A stretch of DNA of 33,473 nt. Origin: Streptosporangiales bacterium (GTDB lineage Bacteria > Actinomycetota > Actinomycetes > Streptosporangiales > WHST01). Position numbers and translations under genes: made by a program. A model generated the notes under the pieces. That model was not told the DNA's origin, did not search any database, and saw nothing but the letters and a program-made list of their open reading frames with translations. This document shows positions 1 to 8,632 of this stretch, in pieces (position 1 is the stretch's first letter; each line of letters opens with the position of its first letter). The stretch is taken from the NCBI GenBank assembly GCA_009379825.1, contig WHTA01000062.1:1-33473 (forward strand), read 5' to 3'.

Positions 1-248
1 TGGCGATGGCGTTCCGGTCGAGTGCCCGTGCCCGGTGGCGATGGCGTTCCGGTCGAGTGCCCGTGCCCGGTGGCGATGGCGTTCCGGTCGAGTGCCCGTG
101 CCCGGTGGCGATGGCGTTCCGGTCGAGTGCCCGTGCCCGGCGGCGGTCCGTTCCTGGCCTGAGTGCCCGTGCCCGGCGGCGGTCCGTTCCTGGCCTGAGT
201 GCCCGTGCCCGGCGGCGGTCCGTTCCTGGCCTGAGTGCCCGTGCCCGG
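1..248. repeat. Tandem array: four 35-bp units then three 36-bp units
   Basis: Four essentially identical 35-bp units start at 1, 36, 71 and 106. Three identical 36-bp units start at 141, 177 and 213. The two unit types share the 3' half GAGTGCCCGTGCCCGG and differ in the 5' half (GGCGATGGCGTTCCGGTC against CGGCGGTCCGTTCCTGGC). Neither the array nor the mixed 35/36 spacing keeps one reading frame, so the long open frames running through it are an effect of high GC and the repeat. The array starts at the first base of the window, so its true length is unknown. Confidence 0.95.
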
Positions 249-727
249 CGGCGATCGCGTTCCGGTCGAGTGCTGGCGTCGCGGCGGCGGTCCGTTCCCG
301 GCCCGTGTGCTCGCACCCCCGCGCCGGCGGCGATCGCACTCTGGCCCAACGTCTGCGCGCCGGCTGCGGCCCGAGCGCCTGCACCCCCGGCCGGCGGTCG
401 CACTCCGGTCGAGCCTGGCGCCCCGCATACCAGCGGCAGGTCTGCGGCAGCCGAGCGCCCGCGACCCGTATGCCTGCGGCGGGCTCCGTCCCGACCGAGC
501 ACGGGTTTGGTCCGATCGAGCGCGGCCGTCAGCATGCCCGCCCCGCCCGTACCCGCGCCCCGACGACGACTGGCCCCGCCTCCCGGTCGAGCGAGTGCTC
601 TTCGAACCCAGGTCCGTACCCGGTCGCCAGCTACCCACACTTCCCGGTCGAACAGCGGCGCCACCCACCCCGATCCCTTCGTCCACAATTCCGCTCCCGC
701 CCCTACGGATCACCCCGCCTGCCGCCG
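249..727. repeat. Decayed continuation of the left tandem array, no gene seen
   Basis: Downstream of the perfect copies the same words recur with growing divergence: CGGCGATCGCG near 249, CGGCGATCGCACTC near 329, CGGTCGCACTCCGGTCGAGC near 393, then CCCGGTCGAGCGAGTGC near 583 and CCCGGTCGAACAGC near 640. Spacing becomes irregular. I see no gene with a family resemblance on either strand; all open frames are proline-, arginine- and alanine-rich. This 480-bp stretch appears to be an old repeat tract leading up to the yraN start. Confidence 0.6.
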
Positions 728-751
728 ATGCTTCAGGGCGGAGGTGATCGC

Positions 752-1111
752 ATGGCGGTAACGGAAGAGCTCGGTGCCCGCGGTGAACAGCTGGCCGTCG
801 ACTTCCTGGTGCGCAACGGCTTCGTCGTCCTGGCCCGCAACTGGCGCTGTCCGGTGGGGGAGATCGACATCGTGGCCCGCGAAGCCGAGACGGTCGTGGT
901 GTGCGAGGTGAAGACCAGGACCAGCGGTAGCTACGGCTCCCCGTTCGAGGCCGTGACACCGGGCAAGCGTCAACGCCTGCGCCTGCTCGCCCTGGAGTGG
1001 CTGAAGGCGTGGGACCACCCCTACGACGACCTCCGTATCGACCTGGTCGGTGTGTCGTGCCTGCCGACCGGCGGCGGCTACGCCATCGAACACCTGCGCG
1101 GGGTTGCGTGA
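752..1111 (+). CDS. yraN: YraN/UPF0102 family endonuclease-like protein
   Basis: The 119-residue product matches the UPF0102 (YraN) family in length and motifs. It has an N-terminal helix (GARGEQLAVDFL), the GEIDIVAREAETVVVCEVKTR core typical of the restriction-endonuclease-like fold (E-x-D ... E-V-K), and GKRQRLRLLALEWL. The E, D and E-V-K residues would bind the metal; the biological role in bacteria is not settled. A GGAGG at 740-744 lies 7 nt before the ATG at 752, so I prefer it to the in-frame ATG at 728. The stop overlaps the next start (TGATG at 1109-1113), so the gene is coupled to comM. A yraN - comM - dprA order is common in actinobacteria and fits a DNA-processing operon. Confidence 0.93.
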   Translation: MAVTEELGARGEQLAVDFLVRNGFVVLARNWRCPVGEIDIVAREAETVVVCEVKTRTSGSYGSPFEAVTPGKRQRLRLLALEWLKAWDHPYDDLRIDLVGVSCLPTGGGYAIEHLRGVA

Positions 1112-2679
1112 TGGCCGTCGCACGCGCGTGGTCGGTGGCAGTGCTCGGCGTCGAGGGCAGGGTCGTGGAGGTGGAGTCCGACGTCGGCCAGGGAGTGCCC
1201 GGTGTCCACCTGGTGGGCCTGCCGGACACGGCTGTGCACGAGGCCCGCGACCGCGCCCGCGCAGCGGTGGTGAACAGCGGGGAGTCGTGGCCGAACCGGC
1301 GCGTCACCGTCAACCTGTCGCCCGCGGGGCTACGCAAGCAAGGCACGGGATTCGACCTGGCCCTGGCCGCGAGCGTGCTCGCCGGCGCCGACGCGCTCCC
1401 GAAGACGCCGCTGGAGAAGCTGGTGCTGCTCGGCGAGCTCGGGTTGGACGGCTCGGTCCGCCCGGTGTCCGGCGTGCTGCCGGCCGTCCTCGCCGCAGTC
1501 GCCGAGGGGTTCACGGGCTTCGTCGTGCCGCACGCCAACGCCGCCGAGGCACGGCTGGTCCCGGAAGTCGACGTCCTCGCCGTGTGGTGCCTGCGGCAGT
1601 TGCTCTACGACCTGCGCGGTGAACCGTGGGAGGAGTCGGCGCACCCGCCACAGGCCACGGTCGAACCGCAGGAAGGCCGTGCGGCCGTGTCATCGGGCCG
1701 GCTGTCCGTGGCGACCGACAGAGACCTGGCGGACGTGGCGGGCCAGGTCGACGCCAGGCTCGCCGTAGAGGTGAGCGCCGCAGGCGGCCACCACCTGTTC
1801 CTGCACGGTAGCCCCGGCACCGGCAAGACCATGCTCGCGGAACGGCTACCCGGCCTGTTGCCGCCGCTGGAACGTACCGAGGCGCTCGAGGTGACGACCA
1901 TCCACTCGGTGGCAGGTGCGCTGCTTGGCGACTATGCGTTGGTAGAGCGGCCACCGTTCTGTGCACCGCACCACACCGCAACGGTGCCCGCGGTGGTCGG
2001 CGGCGGCAGCCATCGCATCCGGCCGGGTGCAGCGTCACTTGCCCACCGCGGCGTGCTCTTCCTCGACGAGGCACCCGAGTTCGCCGCCAGCGTGCTCGAT
2101 GCGTTGCGGCAACCGTTGGAGTCGGGTCAGCTGGTGATCAGCCGGCAGCGCGAGAGCGTACGGTTCCCGGCCCGCTTCAGCTTGGTCATGGCGGCGAACC
2201 CGTGCCCGTGCGCCGTCGCCGAGGACGATGCCAGCCGTTGTACTTGCAGCGCAGTCACTCGCCGACGCTATCTGAGCAAGCTGTCCGGTCCGTTGCTCGA
2301 CCGGGTCGACCTGAGCGTGTCGATGCGCCCGCTGTCGCGGCTCGACCTCGCCTACGGCGCCGCCCACGCCGAGAGCACAGCGGCGGTGGCCGAACGCGTC
2401 GCAGCGGCGCGGGCGCGGATGGCCGCACGGTTCGCCGGCGAGGGCTGGCGCACCAACGTCGAACTGCCGGCCAAGCTGCTGCGTACCAGATTCCGCCCCG
2501 AACCCGAGGCAGCCGCCGTAGTGGAAGCCGAGTTCGGCAAGGGGCGACTGACCGCACGCGGGATGGATCGCGTGCTGCGAGTGGCCTGGTCGCTGGCTGA
2601 TCTCGCCGACCATCCGAGGCCGACGGCGGACGACGTCGCGACCGCGTTGTCACTGAAGCTGGGGGTGCTGTCGCGATGA
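1111..2679 (+). CDS. comM: YifB/ComM family Mg-chelatase-like AAA+ ATPase
   Basis: A 522-residue protein of the YifB/ComM family, whose characterised Vibrio member is a hexameric helicase that helps branch migration during natural transformation. The N-terminal 200 residues form the Lon-protease-like ChlI fold, including a VNLSPAGLRKQG stretch. The AAA+ core follows, with Walker A GSPGTGKT near residue 233 and Walker B GVLFLDEAPEF near 314. A cysteine-rich insert (NPCPCA ... CTC) and a C-terminal ChlI-type helical domain complete it. The ATG at 1111 overlaps the yraN stop and gives a standard N-terminus (MAVARAWSVAVLGVEG). Its stop overlaps the dprA ATG (ATGA at 2676-2679). I see no missing motif. 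Confidence 0.95.
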   Translation: MAVARAWSVAVLGVEGRVVEVESDVGQGVPGVHLVGLPDTAVHEARDRARAAVVNSGESWPNRRVTVNLSPAGLRKQGTGFDLALAASVLAGADALPKTPLEKLVLLGELGLDGSVRPVSGVLPAVLAAVAEGFTGFVVPHANAAEARLVPEVDVLAVWCLRQLLYDLRGEPWEESAHPPQATVEPQEGRAAVSSGRLSVATDRDLADVAGQVDARLAVEVSAAGGHHLFLHGSPGTGKTMLAERLPGLLPPLERTEALEVTTIHSVAGALLGDYALVERPPFCAPHHTATVPAVVGGGSHRIRPGAASLAHRGVLFLDEAPEFAASVLDALRQPLESGQLVISRQRESVRFPARFSLVMAANPCPCAVAEDDASRCTCSAVTRRRYLSKLSGPLLDRVDLSVSMRPLSRLDLAYGAAHAESTAAVAERVAAARARMAARFAGEGWRTNVELPAKLLRTRFRPEPEAAAVVEAEFGKGRLTARGMDRVLRVAWSLADLADHPRPTADDVATALSLKLGVLSR

Positions 2680-3836
2680 CGACACTGGTGCAGTCCGACG
2701 AAGCCGAGCGACTGGCGCGGGTCGCATTGAGCAGGATCGTCGAACCCGGCGACCAGCGGGTCGGCAAGCTCGTCACGGAGACCTCGGCACACGAGGTGTG
2801 GGCCGCACTGCAGAGCGACGAGCTCCAGGTGCGCGGCGTCGACGGCTACCGTCTCCGGCTGCCGGATGCCGATCCGGCCCGCGACCTGGAGCACGCAACC
2901 AAGGCAGGAGTCCGGGTGGTGGTGCCGGGTGATCCCGAGTGGCCGCCGGCACTCGACGCGTTCCAGGTCAAGCGTCCGCTGCTGCTGTGGGTCAAGGGCG
3001 AGGCGGACCTGCGGTCGCTGACCGACCGGGCGGTGGCCGTGGTCGGAGCCCGCGCGGCGACGGACTACGGCGCCTACGTCGCGGCCGAGCTGGCCTCGTC
3101 GCTGGCCGACCGGTCGTGGACAGTCGTCTCCGGCGGCGCCTACGGCATCGACGGGCGGGCGCACCGCGGTGCGCTTGCCGCCAGTGGACCGACGATCGCC
3201 GTACTGCCGTGTGGCTTGGACGTGTGCTACCCGCGGGGCCATGACGGCCTGTTCCGCGAAATCGCGGCGAATGGCGTGCTGGTCGGTGAGTTCCCGCCCG
3301 GCAGCGAGCCGACCCGCTACCGGTTCCTCGAACGCAACCGGGTGATCGCCGGCCTGGCCGCCGGGGTGGTGGTCGTGGAGGCGGCGCTACGGTCGGGGGC
3401 GAGCAATACGGCGCGGTGGGCGGAGAAGCTGGGGCGTCCGGTGATGGCCGTGCCCGGACCGGTGACATCGACGATGTCCGCAGGGTGCCACCAGCTCCTG
3501 CAGTCGCACGTGGCGGAGTGCGTCACCGACGCCAACGACGTAGTGGAGATGGTGGGGCGGCTAGGCGCAGACCTGGCTCCGCAACGGCAGGGGTCCAGCC
3601 GGCCGCGGGATGCCTTGGACCACGATGCCGGCCTGGTCCTCGAGGCGTTCGGCGCTCGTGGTGAGTTCTCCGCCGACGAGCTGGCCAGGCGCGCCGGGCT
3701 CGCTCCTCGCCGGGTGCTGCGTGCCCTCGGCAACCTGTTGACGGCCGGTTGGATCGAGCGGGGCGCGACCGGCTGGTCGTTGGGCGAGCAGGCGAAGGTG
3801 CCGGAACCGCGCGACACCCCGGAAGGAGGTGCTTGA
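2676..3836 (+). CDS. dprA: DNA processing protein DprA
   Basis: A 386-residue DprA/Smf. In transformable bacteria DprA protects incoming single-stranded DNA and loads RecA. The Rossmann core shows VVGARAATDYG and the DprA signature VVSGGAYGIDGRAHRGAL, followed by AVLPCGLDVCYPRGH and the FLERNRVIAGLAAGVVVVEA segment. An N-terminal SAM/HhH-like region (residues 1-90) and a C-terminal winged-helix-like region (about 310-365, ADELARRAGLAPRRVLRALGNL) flank it. The start overlaps comM by 4 nt. A strong AAGGAGGT at 3823-3830, inside the end of the gene, may serve the next gene. Many actinobacteria carry dprA without known competence, so the role here is inferred only from the family. Confidence 0.95.
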   Translation: MTTLVQSDEAERLARVALSRIVEPGDQRVGKLVTETSAHEVWAALQSDELQVRGVDGYRLRLPDADPARDLEHATKAGVRVVVPGDPEWPPALDAFQVKRPLLLWVKGEADLRSLTDRAVAVVGARAATDYGAYVAAELASSLADRSWTVVSGGAYGIDGRAHRGALAASGPTIAVLPCGLDVCYPRGHDGLFREIAANGVLVGEFPPGSEPTRYRFLERNRVIAGLAAGVVVVEAALRSGASNTARWAEKLGRPVMAVPGPVTSTMSAGCHQLLQSHVAECVTDANDVVEMVGRLGADLAPQRQGSSRPRDALDHDAGLVLEAFGARGEFSADELARRAGLAPRRVLRALGNLLTAGWIERGATGWSLGEQAKVPEPRDTPEGGA

Positions 3837-3850
3837 CGTGGCCGCGCCTG

Positions 3851-4792
3851 ATGCGGAGCGTGTCGGGTGTGACCGATACGCCGCTGCCCGACGAGTTCGA
3901 GGATTCCCTCAGCGAGTTCATGCGGCATCTCACTTCCGAGCGTGGCCTCTCCGTGCACACCGTCCGTGCGTACTCCGGCGACATTCGCGCGCTGCTGAGC
4001 TACGCCGTGGAGTGCGAGATCACCGAGTTGGCCGCCATCGACCTCCGCCTGCTGCGGGGATGGCTGGGCCAGCTCGATGCGGCCGGCCGCGCCCGCACCA
4101 CGCTGGCCAGGCGGGCTGCAGCGGCGCGGGCGTTCACCAGCTACGCGGCCCGCCGTGGGTGGATCCCGACCGATCCAGGGGCGGCACTGGCCTCCCCGAA
4201 GGCACACCGGCCGTTGCCCGGCATCCTGGGCAAGGATGAGGTGTCGGCGCTCTTGGCGAGCATCGCCGACGCAGACGAAGGCAGCGCGCTCGGACTTCGC
4301 GATCGAGCGATGCTCGAGGTGCTGTACGCCACCGGGATCCGGGTGAGTGAGCTGTGCGGCCTCGATGTCGACGACCTGGACCGGGACCGACGCGTCGTGC
4401 GTGTCGTCGGCAAGGGCAACAAGGAGCGCAGCGTGCCGGTGGGTGTGCCGGCGGCCAGAGCTGTCGACGAGTGGTGTCACCGTGGTCGTCCGCAGCTGTG
4501 CAGCCCGCGCAGCGGCCACGCGTTGTTCGTCGGTGCCCGTGGCGGACGGGTGGACCAACGCACCGTGCGGCGCGTCGTCCACGAGCGACTCGCCGGCGTC
4601 GAGGACGTTGCCGACCTCGGGCCGCACGGCATCCGACACACGGCGGCCACCCACCTGCTCGAGGGCGGTGCCGACCTGCGCAGCGTGCAGGAGCTGCTCG
4701 GGCATGCCACGTTGGCGACCACTCAGATCTACACGCACGTCAGTGTCGAGCGACTGCGGAAGGCCTATGAGCAAGCGCATCCCCGAGCCTGA
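3851..4792 (+). CDS. xerC: Tyrosine recombinase XerC-like
   Basis: About 313 residues, normal for XerC/XerD, which resolve chromosome dimers at dif together with FtsK. The N-terminal SAM-like core-binding domain contains FMRHLTSERGLSVHTVRAYSGD. The catalytic domain has Arg in TGIRVSELCGL, Lys in GKGNKERSVPV, H-x-x-R in HGIRHTAATHLL, the later His in LLGHATLATTQ and Tyr in IYTHVS, so the active-site set is complete. The start is uncertain: ATG 3851 is chosen, but the good Shine-Dalgarno at 3823-3830 sits 20 nt upstream, and TTG 3833 (too close) or GTG at 3860 or 3869 are possible. The 3' end overlaps whiG by 26 nt. Confidence 0.92.
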   Translation: MRSVSGVTDTPLPDEFEDSLSEFMRHLTSERGLSVHTVRAYSGDIRALLSYAVECEITELAAIDLRLLRGWLGQLDAAGRARTTLARRAAAARAFTSYAARRGWIPTDPGAALASPKAHRPLPGILGKDEVSALLASIADADEGSALGLRDRAMLEVLYATGIRVSELCGLDVDDLDRDRRVVRVVGKGNKERSVPVGVPAARAVDEWCHRGRPQLCSPRSGHALFVGARGGRVDQRTVRRVVHERLAGVEDVADLGPHGIRHTAATHLLEGGADLRSVQELLGHATLATTQIYTHVSVERLRKAYEQAHPRA

Positions 4793-5540
4793 TGGTCCCG
4801 CTCCCACGGTGTCGACGGGAGCGGGAGTCAGCGGAGATGCGCAACTGACGGCGTACGCACGGGACAGGGATCCTGTCCTGCGCGATGAGCTCGTCCTCAA
4901 GTACCGGCCGTTGGTGCTGCGGGTCGCAGCACGTGTCGGCGGCCGGCTGCCTGATCACGTGGAGCGCGCCGACCTGGTCTCGGTGGGCATGCTCGGGTTG
5001 TTCGAGGCGCTCGAGCGGTTCGACCCGGACCGTGGCAGGCCGTTCGAGAGGTACGCGATCGCCCGCATCAAGGGCGCGATCCTCGACGAGCTGCGTGCCT
5101 GCGGTGGCATGCCCCGGTCGTACTGGGTCCGGCGTCGCACGGTGAGCAAGGTCGCGGCGAGCCTGGGGCACACCCTCGGCCGGCAACCTGCTCCCGGTGA
5201 AGTGTCGGCGGCCAGCGGCATGTCGGTGTCGGAGGTGCGGGAAGCGTCCTTGGGGCCGGTCGCGGACCCGGCCGTGCTCGACGGCCTCAGCTGTGACGAC
5301 GCGGCACGACTCGGTCTGCCCGCACCAGGCGACCCGGAACAGAGCGCGGTCGACGCCGACGCACGGCACCGGCTGCTGGTTGCCGTGGATCGCCTCCCCG
5401 ACCGGATCCACCGGGTCATCGACTGGCACTACCGCGAGGAGCTGACGTTCGCGCAGATCGCCGAGCGCCTCGGGGTGACCGAGACCCGAGTGAGCCAACT
5501 GCACGCCGCCGCCCTCCGCGAACTACGCCGACGCCTATGA
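4767..5540 (+). CDS. whiG: RNA polymerase sigma factor, FliA/WhiG family
   Basis: A 257-residue sigma factor of the FliA/WhiG (sigma28) class. WhiG commits aerial hyphae to sporulation in Streptomyces, whereas FliA drives flagellar genes. Region 2 is seen in LVLKYRPLVLRVAARV and RADLVSVGMLGLFEALERFD, with RPFERYAIARIKGAILDELR. Region 3 is PRSYWVRRRTVSKV, a WhiG-like motif. Region 4 ends with FAQIAERLGVTETRVSQLH and AALRELRRRL. The neighbourhood (dprA, xerC before; M23 peptidase and rpsB after) argues for whiG rather than a flagellar sigma, and no flagellar genes are present. ATG 4767 lies inside xerC, so the two are coupled. Streptomyces WhiG is about 20 residues longer. Confidence 0.9.
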   Translation: MSKRIPEPDGPAPTVSTGAGVSGDAQLTAYARDRDPVLRDELVLKYRPLVLRVAARVGGRLPDHVERADLVSVGMLGLFEALERFDPDRGRPFERYAIARIKGAILDELRACGGMPRSYWVRRRTVSKVAASLGHTLGRQPAPGEVSAASGMSVSEVREASLGPVADPAVLDGLSCDDAARLGLPAPGDPEQSAVDADARHRLLVAVDRLPDRIHRVIDWHYREELTFAQIAERLGVTETRVSQLHAAALRELRRRL

Positions 5541-5620
5541 CCGTGCCTTGCTCACACCCAATCCCACTGCCCCAGGTGCCGGGACATAACCACGGCTCCC
5601 AGCGGCACGCCCACACACCG

Positions 5621-6122
5621 CAGGAACGGTCCGGTCGACCACCACACCCACCGGTGCTGCGCCGGTCGCACTTGCCCGCGCACCCAGGAAGCTGCGCAGG
5701 CCTCCGCACCGTTCGTCTCCGTGCTGCGTGGGTCCCGGGAAGTTGCGCTGGTCTCCGTGTCGCTCGTCTCTGTGTTGCGCGGGTCCGGGAGATTGCGCTG
5801 GTTCCCGTGCCGGTCGTCTCCGTGCCGCGGGTCCGGAAGTTGCGCTGCTCTCCGTGTTGCGCGGGTCCCCCGGGAGTTGCGCTGGCTTCCGTGTCGGTTG
5901 TCTCCGTGCTGCGGTCTGGGAAGTTGCGCTGGCTTCCGTGTCGGTTGTCTCCGTGCTGCGGTCTGGGAAGTTGCGCTGGTTCCCGTGGCGGTGGTCTCGT
6001 GCCGTGGGGCCGGGAAGTTGCGCTGGTCTCCGTGTCGGTTGTCTCCGTGCTGCGGTCTGGGAAGTTGCGCTGCTCGGTGTCGGTCGTCTCCATGCACCAT
6101 CCAGGAAAGGTCCGGGTCGACC
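5621..6122. repeat. Degenerate ~47-bp minisatellite with GGAAGTTGCGCTGG core
   Basis: The word GGAAGTTGCG, or a one- or two-base variant, starts at 5687, 5738, 5788, 5835, 5873, 5919, 5966, 6013 and 6060. Spacing is 51, 50, 47, 38, 46, 47, 47 and 47 bp. The rest of each unit reads roughly CTGGCTTCCGTGTCGGTTGT then CTCCGTGCTGCGGTCTG. A related pair of 20-21-bp sequences, CAGGAACGGTCCGGTCGACC at 5621 and a near copy at 6102-6122, brackets the array. 47 is not a multiple of 3, and the same unit is read in different frames along the open frames that cross it, so it is unlikely to encode a protein. 5541-5620 holds nothing recognisable. Confidence 0.92.
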
Positions 6123-6286
6123 GGCCCGGGGTGCCTAACAGCTGCGTCTCCGCATGCTGCAGAAGTGGCGGCGCCGTTCGCACGTGAGCCACCACCATTT
6201 CTCCCCGATCTGGCCGGTGTCGGTGAGGCCGAACATCGCGAGCCTGGTGGCGTTGTCCCGTTCGGTTGGGCTGCGCGGGCCAGGCA

Positions 6287-7208
6287 CTACAGATACCGCG
6301 CGGCAGCGTGGATGGTTCCCGCATCCACTTCGGCGCGGAGCTCGTCGAGAGTGCATCGGTCGGCCAGCGGCTCGGTGAGCTTCGCGGCGGCGACCTCGCT
6401 ACCCCGGTCTTCGCCGTGACAGGCGTGCCGCCCGGGGGAAGGTCCGGGCCGGCCACGAAGCGGTGTAGCTCGTCCAGCCAGACGATGAGGCGCTGCGGCA
6501 ACCGCCGGTGCCGGGTCAGCGCGTTGACGGCGTCGCCGTCGCCACGATCGGGTGCCAGTACGGAGAAGCCGGCCAGCTCGGTGCGTGCGGTCTCGTACCG
6601 TAGGCGGGTCTTCCCCACACGAGTCCCCGACGATCAGGAGGAGTCCGCCGTCGGTGCGGGCGGCCTTCAGCCATTCGCGGACGTCGCCCTCCATCTCGCG
6701 GGCGACGAAGTGCGGCAGCGTGGTCGACTCCGTGCCGGCGTAGTCACGGTGCGGCCGCGCCGGGTGGACGCCGAGGGCCAACACGCGCGCCGACCCGTCA
6801 CCGATCACCGGGAGACGGGTACGTCGCCCGGCAGGTCGCGTCCCGACGTCGCCCGGCCCGCCGGCGGCTGCACCGCTGCCCGTAGCCGACGAGCTACGAG
6901 CTTGCCGCCGCCTCGCCACCACCGCTGCGGAGATCGCGAGGCCCACGATGCCGACGAACATGCTGACGACACCCGCGACGGCGGCCTGGGTCCGCCGCCG
7001 CCGAGGCGCTGTACGAGACGTCGCGTCCGGCCTCGCTCAGCGCAGCGGCTGGCGGAAGTACGCCACGAGCGCGAGCAGGGTGCCGAGTACTGCGGCGTTG
7101 GTCCCGGAACCGAGGATCGCCCAGCCCACGCGGGGCCCTGCGAGAAGGGCGGGTGCGCAGCGGGCGGTCTGACATCTGGCGTCCCTCGTCACCTGTTACA
7201 TTGCTCAT
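6287..7208 (-). pseudogene. Decayed membrane-linked P-loop NTPase
   Basis: Read on the minus strand, fragments in alternating frames line up as one protein. It starts MSNVTGDEGRQMSDRP (ATG 7208), then a first hydrophobic segment (VGWAILGSGTNAAVLGTLLA), LSEAGRDVSYSASAA, and a second (SMFVGIVGLAISAAVVARRR). Next come ALGVHPARPHRDYAG and LPHFVAREMEGDVREWLK, then LLLIVGDS broken just before VGKTR (Walker A), LPQRLIVWLDELHRFVAGP (Walker B-like), and DELRAEVDAGTIHAAARYL before a stop. Frame changes fall near 7150, 7050, 6990, 6622 and 6415. The layout (two membrane segments, then a GDSxxGKTR P-loop) resembles actinobacterial NTPases of unknown function, from memory only. At least five disruptions make a functional product very unlikely. 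The stretch 6135-6290 holds one more coding-like fragment (RLAMFGLTDTGQIGEKWWW) that I cannot place. Confidence 0.75.
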
Positions 7209-7456
7209 ACTATGCCACATTGTCACGTGCCGTGGGGACACCGTGACGTAGCGACGCGCTCACCAGATGTGTTGTACCGGCGTCCGTAACGAACTGATCG
7301 ACATCCGCGCGTCGCGGCCGGCGGCGGGTATCCTGCAGGTGGCGGCGGAGGTAGCCGCCGATCAGCGTGGTCGCGCCCAGCCGAGGCATGTCCTGCCGAT
7401 TGCGGTGTGGCCCGCTTCGAACGCTTCCGGCCACCCGGTAGGACCATGGGGGACAG

Positions 7457-8623
7457 ATGAGGACTGCGCGGGCGCTGGCTGTCGCCGCGTGTCTCGTGCT
7501 TGCAGTGGGATGCACGCAGACGTCCGACGATCCGAGCGATCGGTCGACCAAGCAAGCACAGACGGCATCACCGAAGCAGACCGGGCCGATCTCGGTGAAG
7601 ATCACTCCGGCGGACGGCACCCAGGAGGTGGCGCCGAACAAGCCAGTGCAAGTGACCGTCAGCGGCGGCGAGGTCGTGTCGGTGGAGGTCAAGGGCAAGG
7701 GCAACGTCACCGGCGAGACCTTGTCCGACGGCACCAGCTGGAAGAGCGCGGGCACCCTGCACCCGGCGTCGTCGTACCGGGTCAAGGTGCGGGCGAAGAA
7801 CGAGGGCGGTGACAAGTCGACCACCGCGAAGTTCACCACCATGCCGGTGTCGAACACGGTGAAGGCGTCCGTCGCTCCGCTGGACGGGTCCGTCGTCGGG
7901 ATCGGTCAGCCGGTCGCCGTCTACCTGTCCCAGCCGGTGAAGAACCGGGCAGCCGTCGAGCGTGCGCTCGAGGTGAAGACGGACAAGAAGATCGAAGGAT
8001 CCTGGCGCTGGTTCAGCGACGACGAGCTGCACTTCCGTCCGAAGGAGTACTGGCCCGCGCACACGAAGGTCGTACTCAACGCCGACCTGGCCGGCGTGAA
8101 GGCCGCCCCCGGCCTGTGGGGTGTCGAAGACCGCAAGATCAAGTTCACCATCGGCAAGAAGCAGACCAGCGTGGTGAACACGAAGAAGCACACGATGGCC
8201 ATCAAGGTCAACGACAAGGTCGTCAAGCGGATGCCGGTGTCCACGGGCAGCGCGAAGTACCCGACGAAGAGCGGCATCCACGTGGTGATGGGCAAGGCGG
8301 ACCCGTACGAGATGGACTCCACCACCGCCGGCATCACCGGCAGTGACGCCTACCTGACGACGGTCCGCTACGCGGTACGCATCTCGAACTCGGGTGAGTT
8401 CGTGCACGCCGCCCCGTGGTCGGCGAGCAGTCAGGGGAGACGGAACGTCTCGCACGGTTGCGTGAACGTCACCACCGAACGAGCGCTGTGGTTCTACAAC
8501 TTCTCCCAGGTCGGCGACATCGTCGACGTGGTGGGCACGGATGTGCAGATCGAGCCAACGAACGGCTTCGGCGACTGGAACCTGTCCTGGGAGGAATGGC
8601 AGAAGGGCTCCGCGCTCGACTGA
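7457..8623 (+). CDS. Lipoprotein L,D-transpeptidase (YkuD) with Ig-like domains
   Basis: A 388-residue exported enzyme expected to form 3-3 crosslinks in peptidoglycan. A signal peptide ends in the lipobox LAVGC (Cys19), so it should be anchored outside the membrane. Residues about 44-130 and 135-232 look like the two Ig-like domains of mycobacterial LdtMt2-type enzymes. The YkuD domain follows from about 238, with His317 (FVHAAPWS) and the catalytic motif NVSHGCVNV (His333, Cys335). The C-terminal extension FGDWNLSWEEWQKGSALD fits this class. ATG 7457 has a GGGGGA 5-8 nt upstream. It stands alone: the pseudogene upstream is divergent and the next gene convergent. Coding sequence is markedly lysine-rich for this window. 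Confidence 0.95.
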   Translation: MRTARALAVAACLVLAVGCTQTSDDPSDRSTKQAQTASPKQTGPISVKITPADGTQEVAPNKPVQVTVSGGEVVSVEVKGKGNVTGETLSDGTSWKSAGTLHPASSYRVKVRAKNEGGDKSTTAKFTTMPVSNTVKASVAPLDGSVVGIGQPVAVYLSQPVKNRAAVERALEVKTDKKIEGSWRWFSDDELHFRPKEYWPAHTKVVLNADLAGVKAAPGLWGVEDRKIKFTIGKKQTSVVNTKKHTMAIKVNDKVVKRMPVSTGSAKYPTKSGIHVVMGKADPYEMDSTTAGITGSDAYLTTVRYAVRISNSGEFVHAAPWSASSQGRRNVSHGCVNVTTERALWFYNFSQVGDIVDVVGTDVQIEPTNGFGDWNLSWEEWQKGSALD

Positions 8624-8632
8624 CGCCAGCCG

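Noticed and set aside
1-248. CRISPR array
   Set aside because: Units are directly adjacent with no variable spacers, and no cas genes are present.
6-761. Long open frames in all plus-strand frames through the left array
   Set aside because: The 35/36-bp units shift frame at each copy, the products are Arg/Pro/Ala repeats, and several frames are equally open. High GC explains this.
5687-6113. CRISPR-like array with 14-bp repeats
   Set aside because: The sequence between cores is itself repeated, so there are no unique spacers.
5416-6618. A 400-residue minus-strand frame across the minisatellite
   Set aside because: The same DNA unit is read in different frames along it (NFPDRSTETTDTE in one place, QLPRPQHGDNRHGS in another), and it runs into a fragment of the decayed NTPase only by chance.
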